Shown: positions 1-13,942 of the stretch, piece by piece | Position numbering within the stretch: the first letter of the stretch is position 1 | How the letters are laid out: each line of letters opens with the position of its first letter | DNA from: Dimorphilus gyrociliatus | Lineage: Eukaryota > Annelida > Polychaeta > Dinophilidae | NCBI GenBank assembly: GCA_904063045.1 | Contig: CAJFCJ010000010.1 | Coordinates: 1,240,001-1,304,000, forward strand | Length of the DNA stretch: 64,000 nt | Direction of reading: 5' to 3' | The notes under the pieces: generated by a model | What the model was told of the DNA's origin: nothing | Database searches by the model: none | The model's input: the letters and a program-made list of their open reading frames with translations, nothing else | Program-made: the position numbers and the translations under genes

Positions 1-1681
1 TCCACCTAGGCCTATAATTTATAGTTATTTAGCTGCCCCTTAATGCGAATCACTTAACCGCAATGTTTACTCATTTTTGTAGCTACCAGGAGTCGTCGTT
101 ACCATTTTGTTTATTACTATTTTTTAAAAGGTTATTTTTATTGGATTTTACTGTTCTTTTTAATTATTAGAGTGTAATTTTTCATTACGATAGGAATAGA
201 TTTAAATTTTAAATAGCGTCTCGTTTTTAAGGCAATGACAATTAAAAATTGATTCCAAGTAAATAAAAAAAAATATTTCCTTCATTGTTATAGTAATTAA
301 GTTAAATATTAATGAAACATGAAAACATTTCATCAACAAATAAAAAACTATAAACAATAGATTAAACATACTTTATACTTCTTTTTAATTTATTTTATAT
401 ATATTAATATAGAAATTCTAACTAAAAATTTAATTATTCTTTAATTATAAATTAGTATATTCATGTTTATTCATAACTTACGAACTATACTTAATTAGTA
501 ATAATTTGAATTAAAAATATTCAACTTCTTTTAAGATTGTTTGGGAAGCCGAAGAAGGAAGAAAAATTAATTGAATGAGTCGTTAACTTGAAAGAAATAT
601 ATATATATATATTGATATTAATTGCTTATGGTATACTTTCTTTTAGTGCAGTATTAGAAATTCTCTTTTCTTTTAAGTATCTTTGAAAATAATGAATAAG
701 AGAAAGAGAACAAAAAAATGGAGGAAATTAAAATTGTATTTTCTGTTATATTTTGCTGTTGTATCATTAGTTTAATTATTAAAAGTATTTACCTAAATAC
801 TTATTGAACTTGATTGATTTATAATATTCCTTGATTATTTACTTTTATCGCTTGTTTTCATATCAAACAAAGGATATACAAAGCTTAAATATACATGTAT
901 ATATCTTTATAGTTCCTATGTTCTATCTTAATTTTTTTTCTTTATATCTTTCGTACACTTCTCTCTCTCTCCTACTTTCTTTTATGTCACTTTTAAGAGA
1001 AAGTATTATTTTACTCTAATTAATTAAAGTATGTTTCTTTTTTTGAAAATCAAAGCAATCATGAATAATTAAAAAGATAGTCATATGCTCCAACTTTTAT
1101 TTAATTACTGTATTGTTAGAGAATTATCAGTTATTATCTAAGGAATCAATTCCCATGGAATGGCTACTTTGGAGCATTAACTATGTCAAGCGATATCTGG
1201 TAAAAGCTTTTGAGTTGGATTACCAATAGTAAATCCCTATCTATTCAATATTAAAATAATAGCAAATATACTTAATATAAATTTTTAGATGGAATTAAAG
1301 AAAGATAGAAAAAAGTCTTTTATATCAAATAAAGATGACTTTTACCGAATGAAGGTGTGATTTAACATGATTTGAAAGATTTCCTGAAAACTATCCTTTT
1401 TCAAATGAAAGAAGTGACATTTTGAAAACACCTTAAAACTACTGATTTATGTAAAGACTAAAGAGGGCGAAAGGTCGAATTTACTCTTTTAAACGGATAG
1501 AGATATCTGTTAAAATGGGTCTAAATGGTCCAAAAATACTTGAGAATTAGCATTACTTGAAATAAAGCAATTAATGAAAGCAACCTTTTGCCTTCTAATT
1601 AATTATTCTAAATCTAATTTAAAGCAGGCTCAATTATTCTCAAATGTCAACCGGAATTCATATAATTTCGACTAAACCTAC
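1..1681. other. Non-coding stretch, presumed intron of the L1CAM-like gene
   Basis: The exon ending at 1682 stops in codon phase 1 with a good donor, so this stretch should be intron sequence leading to an exon beyond the left edge. It is A+T-rich with no recognisable domain-coding frame on either strand. I see no transposon or RNA gene in it. Confidence 0.55.
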
Positions 1682-4600
1682 CTCCTTCCAAAGTTGTAAA
1701 GCTAACGCTGTTACTTGCAGGACCTGAATATTTCATGTTCATCACCCGGACGACGGCAGTGTAGGTGATGAAAGGCCTCAAATTGATTACTTCACCATTA
1801 GTTTCGTGATTTTTGCTAAAAAACGTTTTCGTTTGGTTGCAAGCAAGATGATCTCTAAGTAGGATGTTATGAGATATCCGTTTCTTGCCTCCGCGTGGCC
1901 AGAATTCGATCTGCGATTAATGAGAAAAAGTGCTAATTAATTCTTTCTCGTTGAAAATTATCATTCAGCTCGTTATCTAGTGAACTCCGTGAGAGTTTTT
2001 AAAAATCTTTCACCGCCTACTTTCACCTACTCATTGATATACACTTCGGCATTATGTTTTTTGTCTTCCAATTTTGTCTTCTTTTCTAAAATATCTCTCT
2101 TATTGCCTTTTATAATTAATTCAGTTATCTTGAATTTAACGATGTGCGTTATTTAATTAATCCTCAATAAATTTCCAATTAGCTCAAGTTTAATATTAAA
2201 ATAAAGATGCATTAAATAAAACAATACATCTTGTTTCTATTTTTTATTTAAATTATGCTGAAAACTTTATGTCTGTATGAAAATACAGTATTATATTGTA
2301 ATATATATATCTTATAGATATAGTGTGTTTCCATAAGTAGTCTTATTTTTACTATGCGAATGTTCTTAGAAAAATAATCTGTTTAATTTAGAAAGGCATC
2401 CCTAGAAAATTGGTACTAAAGTCATTTATTTTTATATTCTCTTTCATCTTTAACTTCAAGTAGCTGTTTAATTAATTCTTTCTTTTAATTTGGTTCAGAA
2501 GCTAAAATATTTAAGGGATTCATATTAAAAAAAATAAACACTATAGCCTACTGATATTTATGTGTTTATTGTTAATAAATCCGATTATTAACATTTACTT
2601 TACTTTTTCAAATAGTCATGATTTACTATCGTGTTGAAGGTAGCGCTTGCATTTTAAAACAAAAAACATAACAACCGAAATGTATTGAAAAAAATCCTAT
2701 TATTGAAGGTAATAATTAGTTCTTTCTAGTAACTAGTGCTTTTCGTTATTACTGATAAAACCTTATTTAAAGAAGACAATTCCCTCAATCTTTTATTTCA
2801 GTCTTATTGAAATTATTTCTTTATATGACTAAAGTAGATTTCATTTCTTGCTTTCCTCAATCTATTCGTATATCTTATTCTTTCGCCTTTATAATATCTT
2901 TCACTGTAACATTTTGCGTTTGTTTAATTTTCGAATTTTTTAAGGCCTAAAAGTTAAATAGATATAATTTCCTTTAGCTAACAGAGCTATATGAATATTT
3001 ATAGGCATAAGAACGCCAAGTAATTCTACTCTACTTTCTTTTTTCTACATACTGAATCGTCTGCAAATAATTTGATGGAAAAGATAAAAAGAATGCTAAC
3101 TTTACTCTGTTTTTTAGATTACTCAAAATATAGTATATAATAGATAAATGATTATGTTTACTTTAGTAATACTATATAAAAAAAAAGACGATATCACATA
3201 TAATGAATAAAAAACGGATTAGTTACCAGTTGGCTACCAGTCTAAAAATTTATAGCATATAAATTACCTTATAGCCAGTGAAATAACCATTCATATCCAA
3301 CGAATTAGGATCTACAGCTTTCCAATGGAAACTCGCACTTGTAGATGTTAACCTTTTAGAAGGGTCCAAGGAAAATTCTTTAGGTATTAGTTCTGGAGCT
3401 GTGGGGAAAATAATTTATATCTCTTTTTCCTTAATGAACAAAAAGGGTAGGATCTATTATACGAACTATTTTCACCACTATACCCGATCCATTCTCTTCT
3501 CCTCTGAGTTGTCTCTCCCCTGATATTTGTACTTGTAACGCTTATCAAGTACTCTCTAAATATGGGCACCATATTGATAACAAGTCTAGGATTTTTTAAA
3601 GCTTTCACTTTTTTATTTTGACTTTGATATGTGTTTGATTCTCGCCAACTAACAATATAACGAAAATTCGGTCCATTTTGTTCATTTAAAGGAATATGCT
3701 GTTGAAAAAAAGGTAAAAGCGATTTATAGAAGTCAATTAACGGCCTTTAAGATATATATTTCATGTTCTGAATCTTGAAGAGATTTAAAAATCTATTAAA
3801 ATTCAATACAATATATTAAAATGTCACATTAGAGCAAAATGGTTATATTAAATAATAAATTACTTCTTTATATATATGAATATGTATATATATATATATA
3901 TATATAAGTATATATATGTATATGTATCTATATATTTAAAGCACTTAATTTTAATTTATGATGGAAAACTATTTTTATGCAATATATAAAGCGTTTCAGA
4001 CTATTTTAGCGTCTAATGGGAAATAGGCAAGAAATATTTTTCATGAATAATTTTTAAACTTTTGCTGATATACAATCTAGCATAACTGCTAATAAATAAT
4101 AAATTACTAGTATTAAATGTATTATGTATCTAGAATGTATATTTACATGTAACAGGTGAATATAACAAATAAATAAAAATTGCGTAGTTATGTATTTTAT
4201 TTTGCTTTTAACGTTGCCATTAAAAGCAGATGTTTAAACTAAAAGTCCTTAGGGTATGTAATAAGTATTCTTATTCTAGTTTCTAAAGATCGTTATTCAT
4301 CGCCTTTGATATAGTTTGTAAAGAGATGCTATTTGTATAAACATGCGGAAATTTAGATTAATTTACTATTTACTTTTCCATACTTTACTCTTATAATATG
4401 AAAAATATAAATGTAATTTTGCAAGACTGTTTTCTCCTCGTCTATTTCCTGAAAAATCAAACTAGTTACCGGAAGTGGTAAAGGTTTAATGGATATTCTT
4501 CAAAGTTTTTCACGGATACAAAAGATAAAAAGAGATACAGAAATAGGGAAAGCTACCATCGAATTTAGTATACCTATTGAACTCTGAATGCACTTAAAGG

Positions 4601-7600
4601 GGTTTTAGCGGTAAAAATTTACTGTAAATATAATACAATAGCTAGAAAGCACCAAAAAAGCTTGTAGATTTAACGGTTGAATAAACTCGGCGGATGAATG
4701 AAAAGAGTATTTTAGCATCTTCACAGGACCGAGACTACTTAAGAAAGATTATCATTCATTTTTCTTGCTTTCCGTTATATGAATTGGGACTACCATTATT
4801 AAATTCAGATTGTTGTATTCCGTTCCAGCAATTATACTGAAAAAATTCTCTCAGCGGGAAGTCGTATTCAACTAGAACGGAATTAATTACACGTCTTTCC
4901 ATTAATCGTATAAGAAATTCTGTTTGTGACTCACTTTACCCATTAGCTAACCTTTACCTCAACCCTTTACCCTCCCCTCTCCTTCCTTTTCCTCTCCCAA
5001 TGTCTAAAATCCCTGTGGCACACTTTCTTTTCAGTTTAAGATGTCCTAAATTTGATATATATACTGAATTAACGCTTATATATAAAGCAAGGAACCTTGA
5101 GAAAATAAGAAAATATAGTCAAAAAAAGGCAGCGATGAAAAAATTCATTATCCTAATTCAAAAGAATCCCATTGAGAAATTTTTACACCAAATAAGATTT
5201 TTGCACGCGACCTAAATCTTTGCCTTGTACTGTGCAGTAGTAAATAAAAAGTATTAGTTGTGGTCACGTAAAGCCTAATTGGTATTATACGAAGGTTAAT
5301 TGCTTCACTATCCCATTGAAATAAACCAAAACAAATATACACTGAATAAACTAATAGTATAGAATATGCTTCTCTATATAAATTTATACCTATACAAGAT
5401 AAACTGTATCATTTTTTTCATATACAAACAACAGTATCTTTACGCGACATAATAGCAAATTTTCCATATTAATTAACTTCAAATAGATATTCACATGTAT
5501 TTTTTTTGTTATAAAAATATACTGCTGTATTGTTTATTCTAGACGATGTATCTAAAAGATGAGATTTTTTTTCTTATGATACGAAATGAATTTCCCAGGG
5601 GAATAGCTTTCTATGCAAGAGTACAAAAGTTATATAAAAGTGGATGCTGTACTTTAATGTAGATAAATTTACAATATACATACTCTTCTATCATATACAT
5701 TAAGCGGGGGAAAAAACTTGCCATGCAACAATTACTATATTAATATTGGCTATGCCCTTAATTGACATCGAAGCTTTTGTATTAAATTGAAAGACTTTCC
5801 TTAAACTATCTCTAAAAATCTATTAATTTATTAAAATTTCCCTCCTTAAATCTAATCGTATATTTATAGTTACGTCTTTTTTTTTGTGAATAACGGTAGG
5901 CAATATAGAGCGCATTCTTCTCTCTCTTCCCCTTATGCGTTGGCAGGGCAGGTGCTTTCTCGCCAATATCATAAGTATAATCCAAATTGAAAATAATCAT
6001 ATGAAACTCGACCACAAAGTCTACAATAATTCTAATAATTCTTGCTATTCCTTATTAACTGAAGGTAAATTTTCATATCTTCAATATATAATTCTTAAGC
6101 GAAAATTGATATTTTTCCTACAAGAAAACAACGTGACAAACTAGATTTTTATTATACCATATCACTGTAAGATTGATAAGAATCTTTCTTTCTATAGACC
6201 AGTACACTATTATAACATTGCTAACTATGACGTCTAATTTTTAGCCTTACCTGCCAAGTTATGACCATTGTACCGGGACTTTCGTTTACTGTACAAACTC
6301 TTCTAGGATTATTTCGAGGAACTTCAGCATCTGTTTGACAGGATTTATCTGCAACTTTTGATGATTTTGACCAGCCTATTCGATTTCTAGCTTTGACGCG
6401 GAAGGAATAATTGCCGTAGGGTGACATTCTAATTCTCTGGAAGAAAAAAAATAGTGGAATTTAGAGCAAAATTTTGCCATTGGTTAGACAAATAAACTTT
6501 CAGGATGGGTTACTTCAAAATTTTTCGATTTATAGAATAAATAACAGAAAGGAAGAGCTAAGTAACAAATCGAAATAAAAAACAAAAAAAAGTAAAGGGG
6601 AAGAAGAAAAAGTGTAGAGAAAAATAATGAAAAATAGGTCCTTAAAAAATTTATGAATGAAGCACTCCATTAAAATCAATTATATTTAATACAAAAAGAG
6701 AGAGATGACTGTCAAAAGCAGATTTTACTGTTTAATCCGAACAACAGCCACCATTCTTTTCATCTATACGAATGTTTCAGTGACGTGTCAAAGATTACTC
6801 TTATTGCACTTCCTACACATTTCTGTTTGTTGTAAATGTTATATTTTGTTTAAAAAAAATGAAAAAAGAATCATTCCATTCCCCTTTTTATTGTTCTTAA
6901 ATCTTTTTTATGACAAATAACTTAAATATATAATTTTTATATGATTAAAATGATTTTATCATCCTTACAGAATTCTTTTATAGATGTTTTCCTTTTAATT
7001 TTTTTCGATGAAGATATAAAACCTTTTAGAAATGCATAGAGCAATAACAAAACAACCGGTTATCTGAAAATGGAATTATTTCTTAAAAGAGAAATTAAAC
7101 GGTTGGTTTAACGTCAAGAAAAACTATTTATAATGATTAATGAACTAATTTACAAGTATATAAGTTAATATATAGCTGTTACTGGTATCAATAAATAAAA
7201 TTAGACTAGAAAACATAAAGAGAAATACTGCGAATTATTTGAAAAGAAATATAAAAAAAAACAAATTTTTTACGTAAATCGAAAAAATATAATTCAACAA
7301 ACCAATAATTTTTAACAAACAGATCAATAGTCAATTAAGCTTTAACACTAGCATAGAAAGGACTAATAACAGTTCTAGGTTAATTGACATTAAATGAGAG
7401 AGATTGTTTTTAGATAAGAGTATATGAAACACTTATATATATATATATACTGTATATAAATTATATATATACAGCTTAACAACGGTAAAAGTTACGATCG
7501 AAAAAAAAAGAAATACTCTACGAAATAGTTTCTTTAAACAACTAGAACAACGGTATACATCACAATAGATCGTTTGATAAACAATAATACAAAAGTCTAC

Positions 7601-9015
7601 ACCATTCCCTTTAAAAGATTCTTGAAATTATAATCAAAGAAAGATATGTTTAGGGAAAAAATAGAACATTTCTAAAGGTTCTTTTAACTGTCTTTTTCAA
7701 CTTTATGTTTATTTGTAAATATGTAAAGTTTCCTTAGTTTCTTTATACAAACAACAAGTTAAATTTAATCATTTCTTGTATTATACTGTAGGGAAAGTTT
7801 ACATTATCCTTTCTCTACAAGTTTGCTTTTGGTATGCATACATTGTCTGCTTTCAAGTACCAAAAGTACCAAATTACCTTACCAGGAAATACACCTAAAG
7901 TCTATTACGCGATAATGTGCTCTATTTACTCAAAGAACAAGAAGGAACAAAGGGTGGCTAATTTCCCTATAAATAGGTACTAAGCTTACCTTTCGCGTCT
8001 TGTCTCCCGATATTCCTGTTACATTCATCCAGATGTCAGGTTCATAACTTGAATTAAATTCTATGGCAAACTCAGATATATTGGATTTAGTATCTGTTTT
8101 CCATTCAACTGTAGCGTATTGCTGGTTGCAGAATAAGACAATTTTCGGAGGAAGAGGCCTGTCGAAGACTGTAAGGTTGGCTTGTGCTCCAATAGAACCC
8201 AATGAACATCTATAAACTCCATTATCAGTCCTTCTTACATTGCGGATTTGAAGTGTATTATTTTCGAAGACTTTGAAACGTTTACGTGATTCAACATGTA
8301 ATCTAACGTTGTTTTTGTACCTGTCAATAAATAATTAGTTTTAAAGGTTTATTTTGACATTTTAATCTATATGAGATGCTTTTTCATTATGTAATTGTAT
8401 CTTTTGTATTTATCATTCTGTCTTACTACAACCATAATTAAATAGACTAAATTCTCTATATTTTCATTAAAGATGCTCTACCAGAGCTGCTGATTAAACA
8501 GAATGTTATTATTAGTTTTTTGTTCATATTTTACATAGGTGGATATTGCAGTGTTGCTGTTACGTAAAATTAAGAAATGCAGCTACTTTTTCTTCATATT
8601 TTTACAAAGCAAATATAAAAAAAAATCTAACAAAAAAAAAGTAAGGTCAAAAATGTCAAATTAGTCATCAATTTGGCTCTGATCGGATAATTTTCCTCCA
8701 ATAAACTATTTTATTAAATCAAACCCTGGATCTTGAATAAACTTAATATATTAAACGCAGGCTACAGAGTAGCCTTAATATTGACTATAACATTAAATAA
8801 AAAAAGTTCATTTGATCTATTGGCTTTATATAAAAAGTAAAACTATAGAAAAGAAGAGAATTTTTTTAAATATAATTAAAATATAATTATTTTATACTAG
8901 TTTTAACTATTTTATCATGATTTTAGACTGATTTATGACTAATCCAAAATTATTCATGAATTATTCATGAGAGAAAAGACTATTTAAATATTTCATTTAA
9001 CTAATACATTGGTGA

Positions 9016-9057
<42 letters not shown>

Positions 9058-10245
9058 ATATACTGTAGATATTAAATTATTGCTATATACATACGAGGAA
9101 ATATGAAAGCACTGTCTTCCCTTGTACCTAAGTATTTTCATTACTTTTTTGCAGCATTAGCGATTAGATATATTAATGCAGTTATCAACTTGTATTAGAA
9201 AGGTTAAAAGAAAAGGTTGAAGACATACTACAACATACTAGACAGCTTCTTATACTTTCGAAGCCAAAAAATTGTCTGTCGTAATCAATTAATTTCATTG
9301 TAAATACTTTTTTAGTACTTAATAGTATAGTCTTTAATCGTTTGTCACTTGAGGGCTTAAGAATCTGTGTGAAATTACCCATGAAATAACAAGAAACAAA
9401 AAGTACTTTGATACACGGTTTAAAGGGTAAACAGATCATCTTAAAACCAAATAATTTAGAAAACTGTTTATCTTTAAGTTAAATATAGACTAATATATTT
9501 TATATGTAAACTTACCAGGAAACTTGACCATTTTCTACTTTGCAGTCCAATGTTGCTGTACTTCCGGCGTCGAGTCTTGACGAAGTTGGTTGTTGAATAA
9601 TACGCCCTGTTTATTGCAAAATTGTAATCGCGACGCTTTTTATCTTTCGCTAATTTCCGGTCGCATTTCGACGTTCTAACGACGTTTTACGGCGTCCATC
9701 AAAGCTTTCGAAATGGAAGTTGGAAGGGGTATGTTTGCCGAGTAAACGCCACTTTGTAAGGCAATAAGTTTGCATAGTTTCGTCTGCCGAGCTTTAAAAA
9801 TCCGTTTTGAATTTCGCGTAGAGTTTCAATAAAAATAGACGTTTTGTTTGCTATCGGCGTTCACCTGCCTCGCTTTTCATAATGCTTCTCTATTGAAAGG
9901 CCTTTGCTCAACAAACAATCGCTTCTTATATCGAACGTATCTTATACAAACTCGAAACTCTCATCAGCGTCCATATATAAACTATCTTTAGGGTATTAAA
10001 TTAGCCAAGATTTATTTATTTATACAAGTTGGAAACTTAATTGAAGAGTCATAATAAGCTGGTACCGTATTAATATTTGGATCTTTCAGATCCGTCGTCA
10101 AAGGTTAATTAAAGAAAACGATCGTTAGGATGCCTGAGTAAGACGGCTGGATGAGCCGGATCATCACTAATTACTTACCTTCGTCCTTGGCCAAGCCTAT
10201 CGTAAAAAAGATAAATAGAAGAAACGTGCTAGTAGGCCTCTCCAT
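1682..10245 (-). CDS. Nrg: Short L1CAM/neuroglian-family cell-adhesion protein (3' end off window)
   Basis: Seven exons read on the minus strand: 10245-10179, 9606-9516, 8320-7990, 6436-6251, 3698-3467, 3398-3268, 1910-1682; all junctions are GT-AG with matching phases and give 422 residues with no stop. The last exon ends inside a codon, so at least one more exon (further FN3, membrane segment, cytoplasmic tail) lies left of the window. Domains: signal peptide 1-18 (FLLFIFFTIGLA core), one Ig domain about 24-108 (Cys44, Trp53, DNGVYRC with Cys91), then three fibronectin III domains about 109-205, 206-304, 305-422. Family hallmarks are YGNYSFRVKARNRIG in FN3-1, WIGYSGEN at the FN3-2 end, and GYFTGYK-IEFWP in FN3-3, all close to neuroglian/L1CAM/NrCAM. 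Known family members have six Ig domains before the FN3 array; here the signal peptide exon joins directly to the equivalent of the last Ig. Introns range from 68 bp (3399-3466) to about 2.5 kb. The donor after 3467 (GTTCGT) is weak. Likely a neuronal membrane adhesion protein; family call is firm, orthology is inference. Confidence 0.88.
9020..9053. repeat. (TA)n microsatellite
   Basis: Uninterrupted alternating TA tract inside the third-exon-proximal intron of the L1CAM-like gene. Confidence 0.95.
9629..9872. promoter_or_regulatory. CpG-dense island in intron 1 of the L1CAM-like gene
   Basis: About 24 CG dinucleotides fall within roughly 245 bp immediately 5' of exon 2, in a window where such a length normally holds only a few. 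No long reading frame or domain was recognised in it. It may be an intronic enhancer, an alternative promoter or an unmethylated patch; this role is inference. Confidence 0.4.
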
Positions 10246-13200
10246 ATATTACGTAACGCTCATTTTGCTGAAAATACGATATTTCCTGTATATATTCTAA
10301 TTATTTATATATGAATATCAATATATATTTTTACTCATAAAAATGATAATTCATTCTTACTTTTCAATATTTCTCCTCGGCAACGCCGCGAATGTTCCTT
10401 ATTCGGTAGCTCTCTGTTTTACGAAGGATTATTTGTAATGAGGCTATTGAGGTCTTATTAATTAATTGGAATGTAATCAACTCCAGTTCCGGTAGACCAT
10501 TAATTATTCTATTTCAAAACACTTTATAGATTTTGAAACTTCTGAGTTGTACCGACTGATTAGAATTCGATTTTTTCCCCTCTTTTTTTTATTCTTTTTA
10601 TTTTATTGAATGTAAACAGGAACAAAAAGGAGATAAAATATTCTTAAGTAAAAAAAAACAAGAAAAAAAAGAGGAGGAAGTAGAGAAGGAGAAAGGAGGA
10701 GATTTAAGTGATCACTAGAATTCTGATCTCGTTCCAAGTAGAAAATTCTATTCGTTATTAAGTCATTCTATTTTTTTGCGTTATCAAAAATCTTACTCGT
10801 TTACAAAACCAAAAACTCTCTTTATTCACTTTATTTTCTTTTCTACCTCCTATTTTCCAGTCTATCCGTGTCTCCTTTCTTTCTCATTCCCAAACCTCTT
10901 TACACTGTGGTCTCTGTTCTATTCCTTTACCAAAACTCATTTTTTCTACTATTTGCTTAATTTACCCTCTATCAACCGTAAATTTTTCATTTTCTTTATA
11001 GAATTGTTTAACGTTTTTAGCTTATACACGCAACACACATTTTCTAAAATTTAGCTATTTGCTGTCATTTCTTATCTTTTCTTCTTCTCTTTACTACCTC
11101 ACTACTCTTCTTCCCCATTTCTCTTCTTCCCATTATCTATTATATCTAGATTATTAAATAAACAAATAATATTCTATTCTACCGATAAAAGTATCAGTAT
11201 AATAAAAAAGGTGATATTTAGTTGACCTTTACGCTTTTTCATTAGTTATCAAAGGAAGTATGGAAAAACGTTATAATTCTATGTTTAGAAACAGATAGTA
11301 AGAAATTTTTGATTTTATTTGTAAAGTATCCTTAAAAAAAGTAACAATTAATCCATATTTATTAAACTATCTAAGCAATATTCGGTAACTTTTTACTGCA
11401 GGATTGATAAAAATATAAACGAGTTAACAGGATGTTTATACGTGATATATTCCTCATGAATAATTCATAAAAGTAGAATTTTATTATTACCGATAATGTT
11501 CTATACTAATCAACATGATGGTAAATATAAATTAATAGGCTATCTAATAAGTATTAAGTAGAAAAAAATTAAAAAAAACCCTACATCAGTGTGATTTAAC
11601 TTTCATTCTTTTACTAAAAAATAGAAGAATCAGTCATCAATCTCGCTAATCAAAGATATTACTAGGTAAGGAGAATTGACAATAAAATAGGCAATTATTT
11701 AAAAAGCATAGATTAATATCAAACTTGTTATATTTGAATATAATTCTATTTTAGTCATTACCGTTAAAATTGTTAATTGAAGGTGAATGTTCATGTTGTA
11801 TATATTGTAATGCGTATTTATATATATGACAGTACACATAGTGTATAATATAAACATAGAATTTACTTTATAAACTATATATATACTGTATATATACAGA
11901 ATATATATTTTACTTTAAATCAAATTTTCGTCTGTTCTTTATGCGTATCGACTTGGAGAAGCCAAAACGAATTTTTTACCAAACACCGAAGAAAATATAT
12001 AGACGCCGACGGCAAAAATATCACCTTTGATTATTCATTACGCTAGTAATATAGAAAAAAGCGTGGAGACGACAGCCGCTAGCTGTCTAGAGATGTTTAT
12101 AGTCAGTATAAGAAAGATATTGTCGAAGCTCAATTGTTGTTTAGATAAAAAAAATACAAAAATGCATCTCGTATTGTTTAATCTGCATTTTTTTTTAATT
12201 TCTATCTGACTGAAGAGCATTCTCTTATTATAATGAATACAATTTAATTCATTCAATGCACATAGTTTATTATATAGTTTAACGTCTACTAAATACAAGG
12301 TGTCTACTTTCCATTAAATGCCCAAGGCTACTTTACTTTCTCGAAGTTGATAGTTTTCATCTAAACTCTTTAACTATTGTACATTTAACGCCTTCTTTAT
12401 CATCTTGTTTATTATAATTCAATTGTTTCAAGTTTTAAACATTTATATAGAGTAATAGATTTTGAAAAGAATAATATTTTCTTTTTAATGAACATTGAAT
12501 AGCGATTATTTTAATAATGTAAATATCAGAAAGAACGTGTAAAAGAAAGCTAATTATCGGAGCTAAATCATTTCAGTTATACAATCCCATCATATTTTAT
12601 TAGCGTCAAAATGTTGAATGAAAATTTCCCAAGCGTTTGCTATTCATAAAACGAGTAAAGGAACTGATAAAAAGAGCGAAAAGGTTAAGATTTACCAAGA
12701 AAAGACTCTTACCAATTTAAGATATATCTTTTTATTCTAAAAAAAACTCTTTCATTTAAAATTATAAATCTTAGCTTTGAACAGGTAAAAGCTTATGAAA
12801 TGGAGGAAGTGTCTAAAGATATCTATATAGTTGCTCTTTTTATAGATATTTATTAAAATGACTCATTTTAATATTAAGAATAAGGAATATAAACACTAAT
12901 ATACAAGTGTATACACATATGCATGTATGTAGCCCTACGCTGTATGGCAAAAAGCAATAGGTAGGTATAGGGAGAGAGAGAGAGAGAGCAATGATTAGTT
13001 TATCAACCATCTTTAAAATATATTAAAATGTTTAAAATCAATTTCTTTAGGGGAGAAAGTTAGTTTTCATGAAATTCTTGTTTTTTTTTTTGCTAGATAT
13101 GGAGTTGAGCGAAAGAGGATAAACGCAATCGGCCAGACCAGAAACAACACTTCTATTGTTTGTTAAAAGGACAATACTGGCAGACAAAAAATGAATGATT

Positions 13201-13942
13201 TAATAGGTTCTGGCGTCCCTATTGATCAATCGAATCATTTTACTAGAAAAAACATTCCAACGTTCAAAAACATATAAATCTTTTTTATCTTATTGATTAG
13301 TTATCATTTACATCTGCAATAAGTAACAAAACATGTAGAGGGAAAATGGGATTTGTTTGTAAAAATCTATGAATATACATACTTATAAAAAAAAAATTTT
13401 ATGCTTTTTCATGAAATATTCAGAATTATTCTACACTTATTTATATACTTGGTCTGTTCAATTGTTCATATAAACAATCCTGACAAACTGCTCTCTAAAT
13501 TCAACCTTCAATTAAGCTTTTAAGTGCATTTTTTTTCCAATCAATAGATAATCAATATATTAAACAAATACAAACTTTTCCAAAAGGTAAAATATAATAG
13601 ACATTTCCGGAAGAAACTCACCTTACGTAGGAGTAGGAATATATCTATAAGCGTTGAAGTTATTTATTTTCCTTATTTAGCAAGTTTATAAAATTCTTGA
13701 TTTCCCAACGCCGTTATGAATAGTACTACTAGGCTTGACGTTTCGCAACGTTTTTGTAGTAGCCTTTCTAGTAGACTTGTTTCACTCCACCTACCGTTAA
13801 AAAATTTTTCACCACAAGCGCCATCTGGATTTAAAAATTTCTTTGCCGAGACTTGTTTACCTTAACAACACTACAGATCAATCTTTAGCATATTAACAGG
13901 TTTATACTCTGTTATGCGATCGTGTCAGAACAGGAGATTTCA
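10246..13942. other. Intergenic region between divergent L1CAM-like and TRIM-like genes
   Basis: The two genes are transcribed away from each other, so both promoters and 5' UTRs must lie here. Open frames present are low-complexity Phe/Leu/Ser/Lys strings without family resemblance. The segment 13690-13942 is less A+T-rich than the rest and contains a CTCF-core-like 9-mer; it is the best candidate for the TRIM-like promoter. A palindromic TATATACTGTATATATACAG block occurs near 11880-11900. Confidence 0.6.
13818..13826 (-). promoter_or_regulatory. CTCF-core-like 9-mer AGATGGCGC
   Basis: Exact AGATGGCGC on the minus strand, preceded by CC at the position the CTCF consensus wants a pyrimidine. 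It lies about 120 bp upstream of the proposed TRIM-like start codon. Binding is inference. Confidence 0.4.

Noticed and set aside
831-1019. 62-codon hydrophobic open frame
   Set aside because: Low-complexity A+T-rich translation inside presumed intron sequence.
10776-11054. 92-codon Phe/Ser/Leu-rich open frame
   Set aside because: Pyrimidine-rich low-complexity sequence with no domain, splice context or homologue recognised.
13690-13790. Apparent inverted repeat around TACTACTAGGC / GTAGTAGCC
   Set aside because: The arms do not pair properly on inspection, so no transposon end or hairpin is supported.
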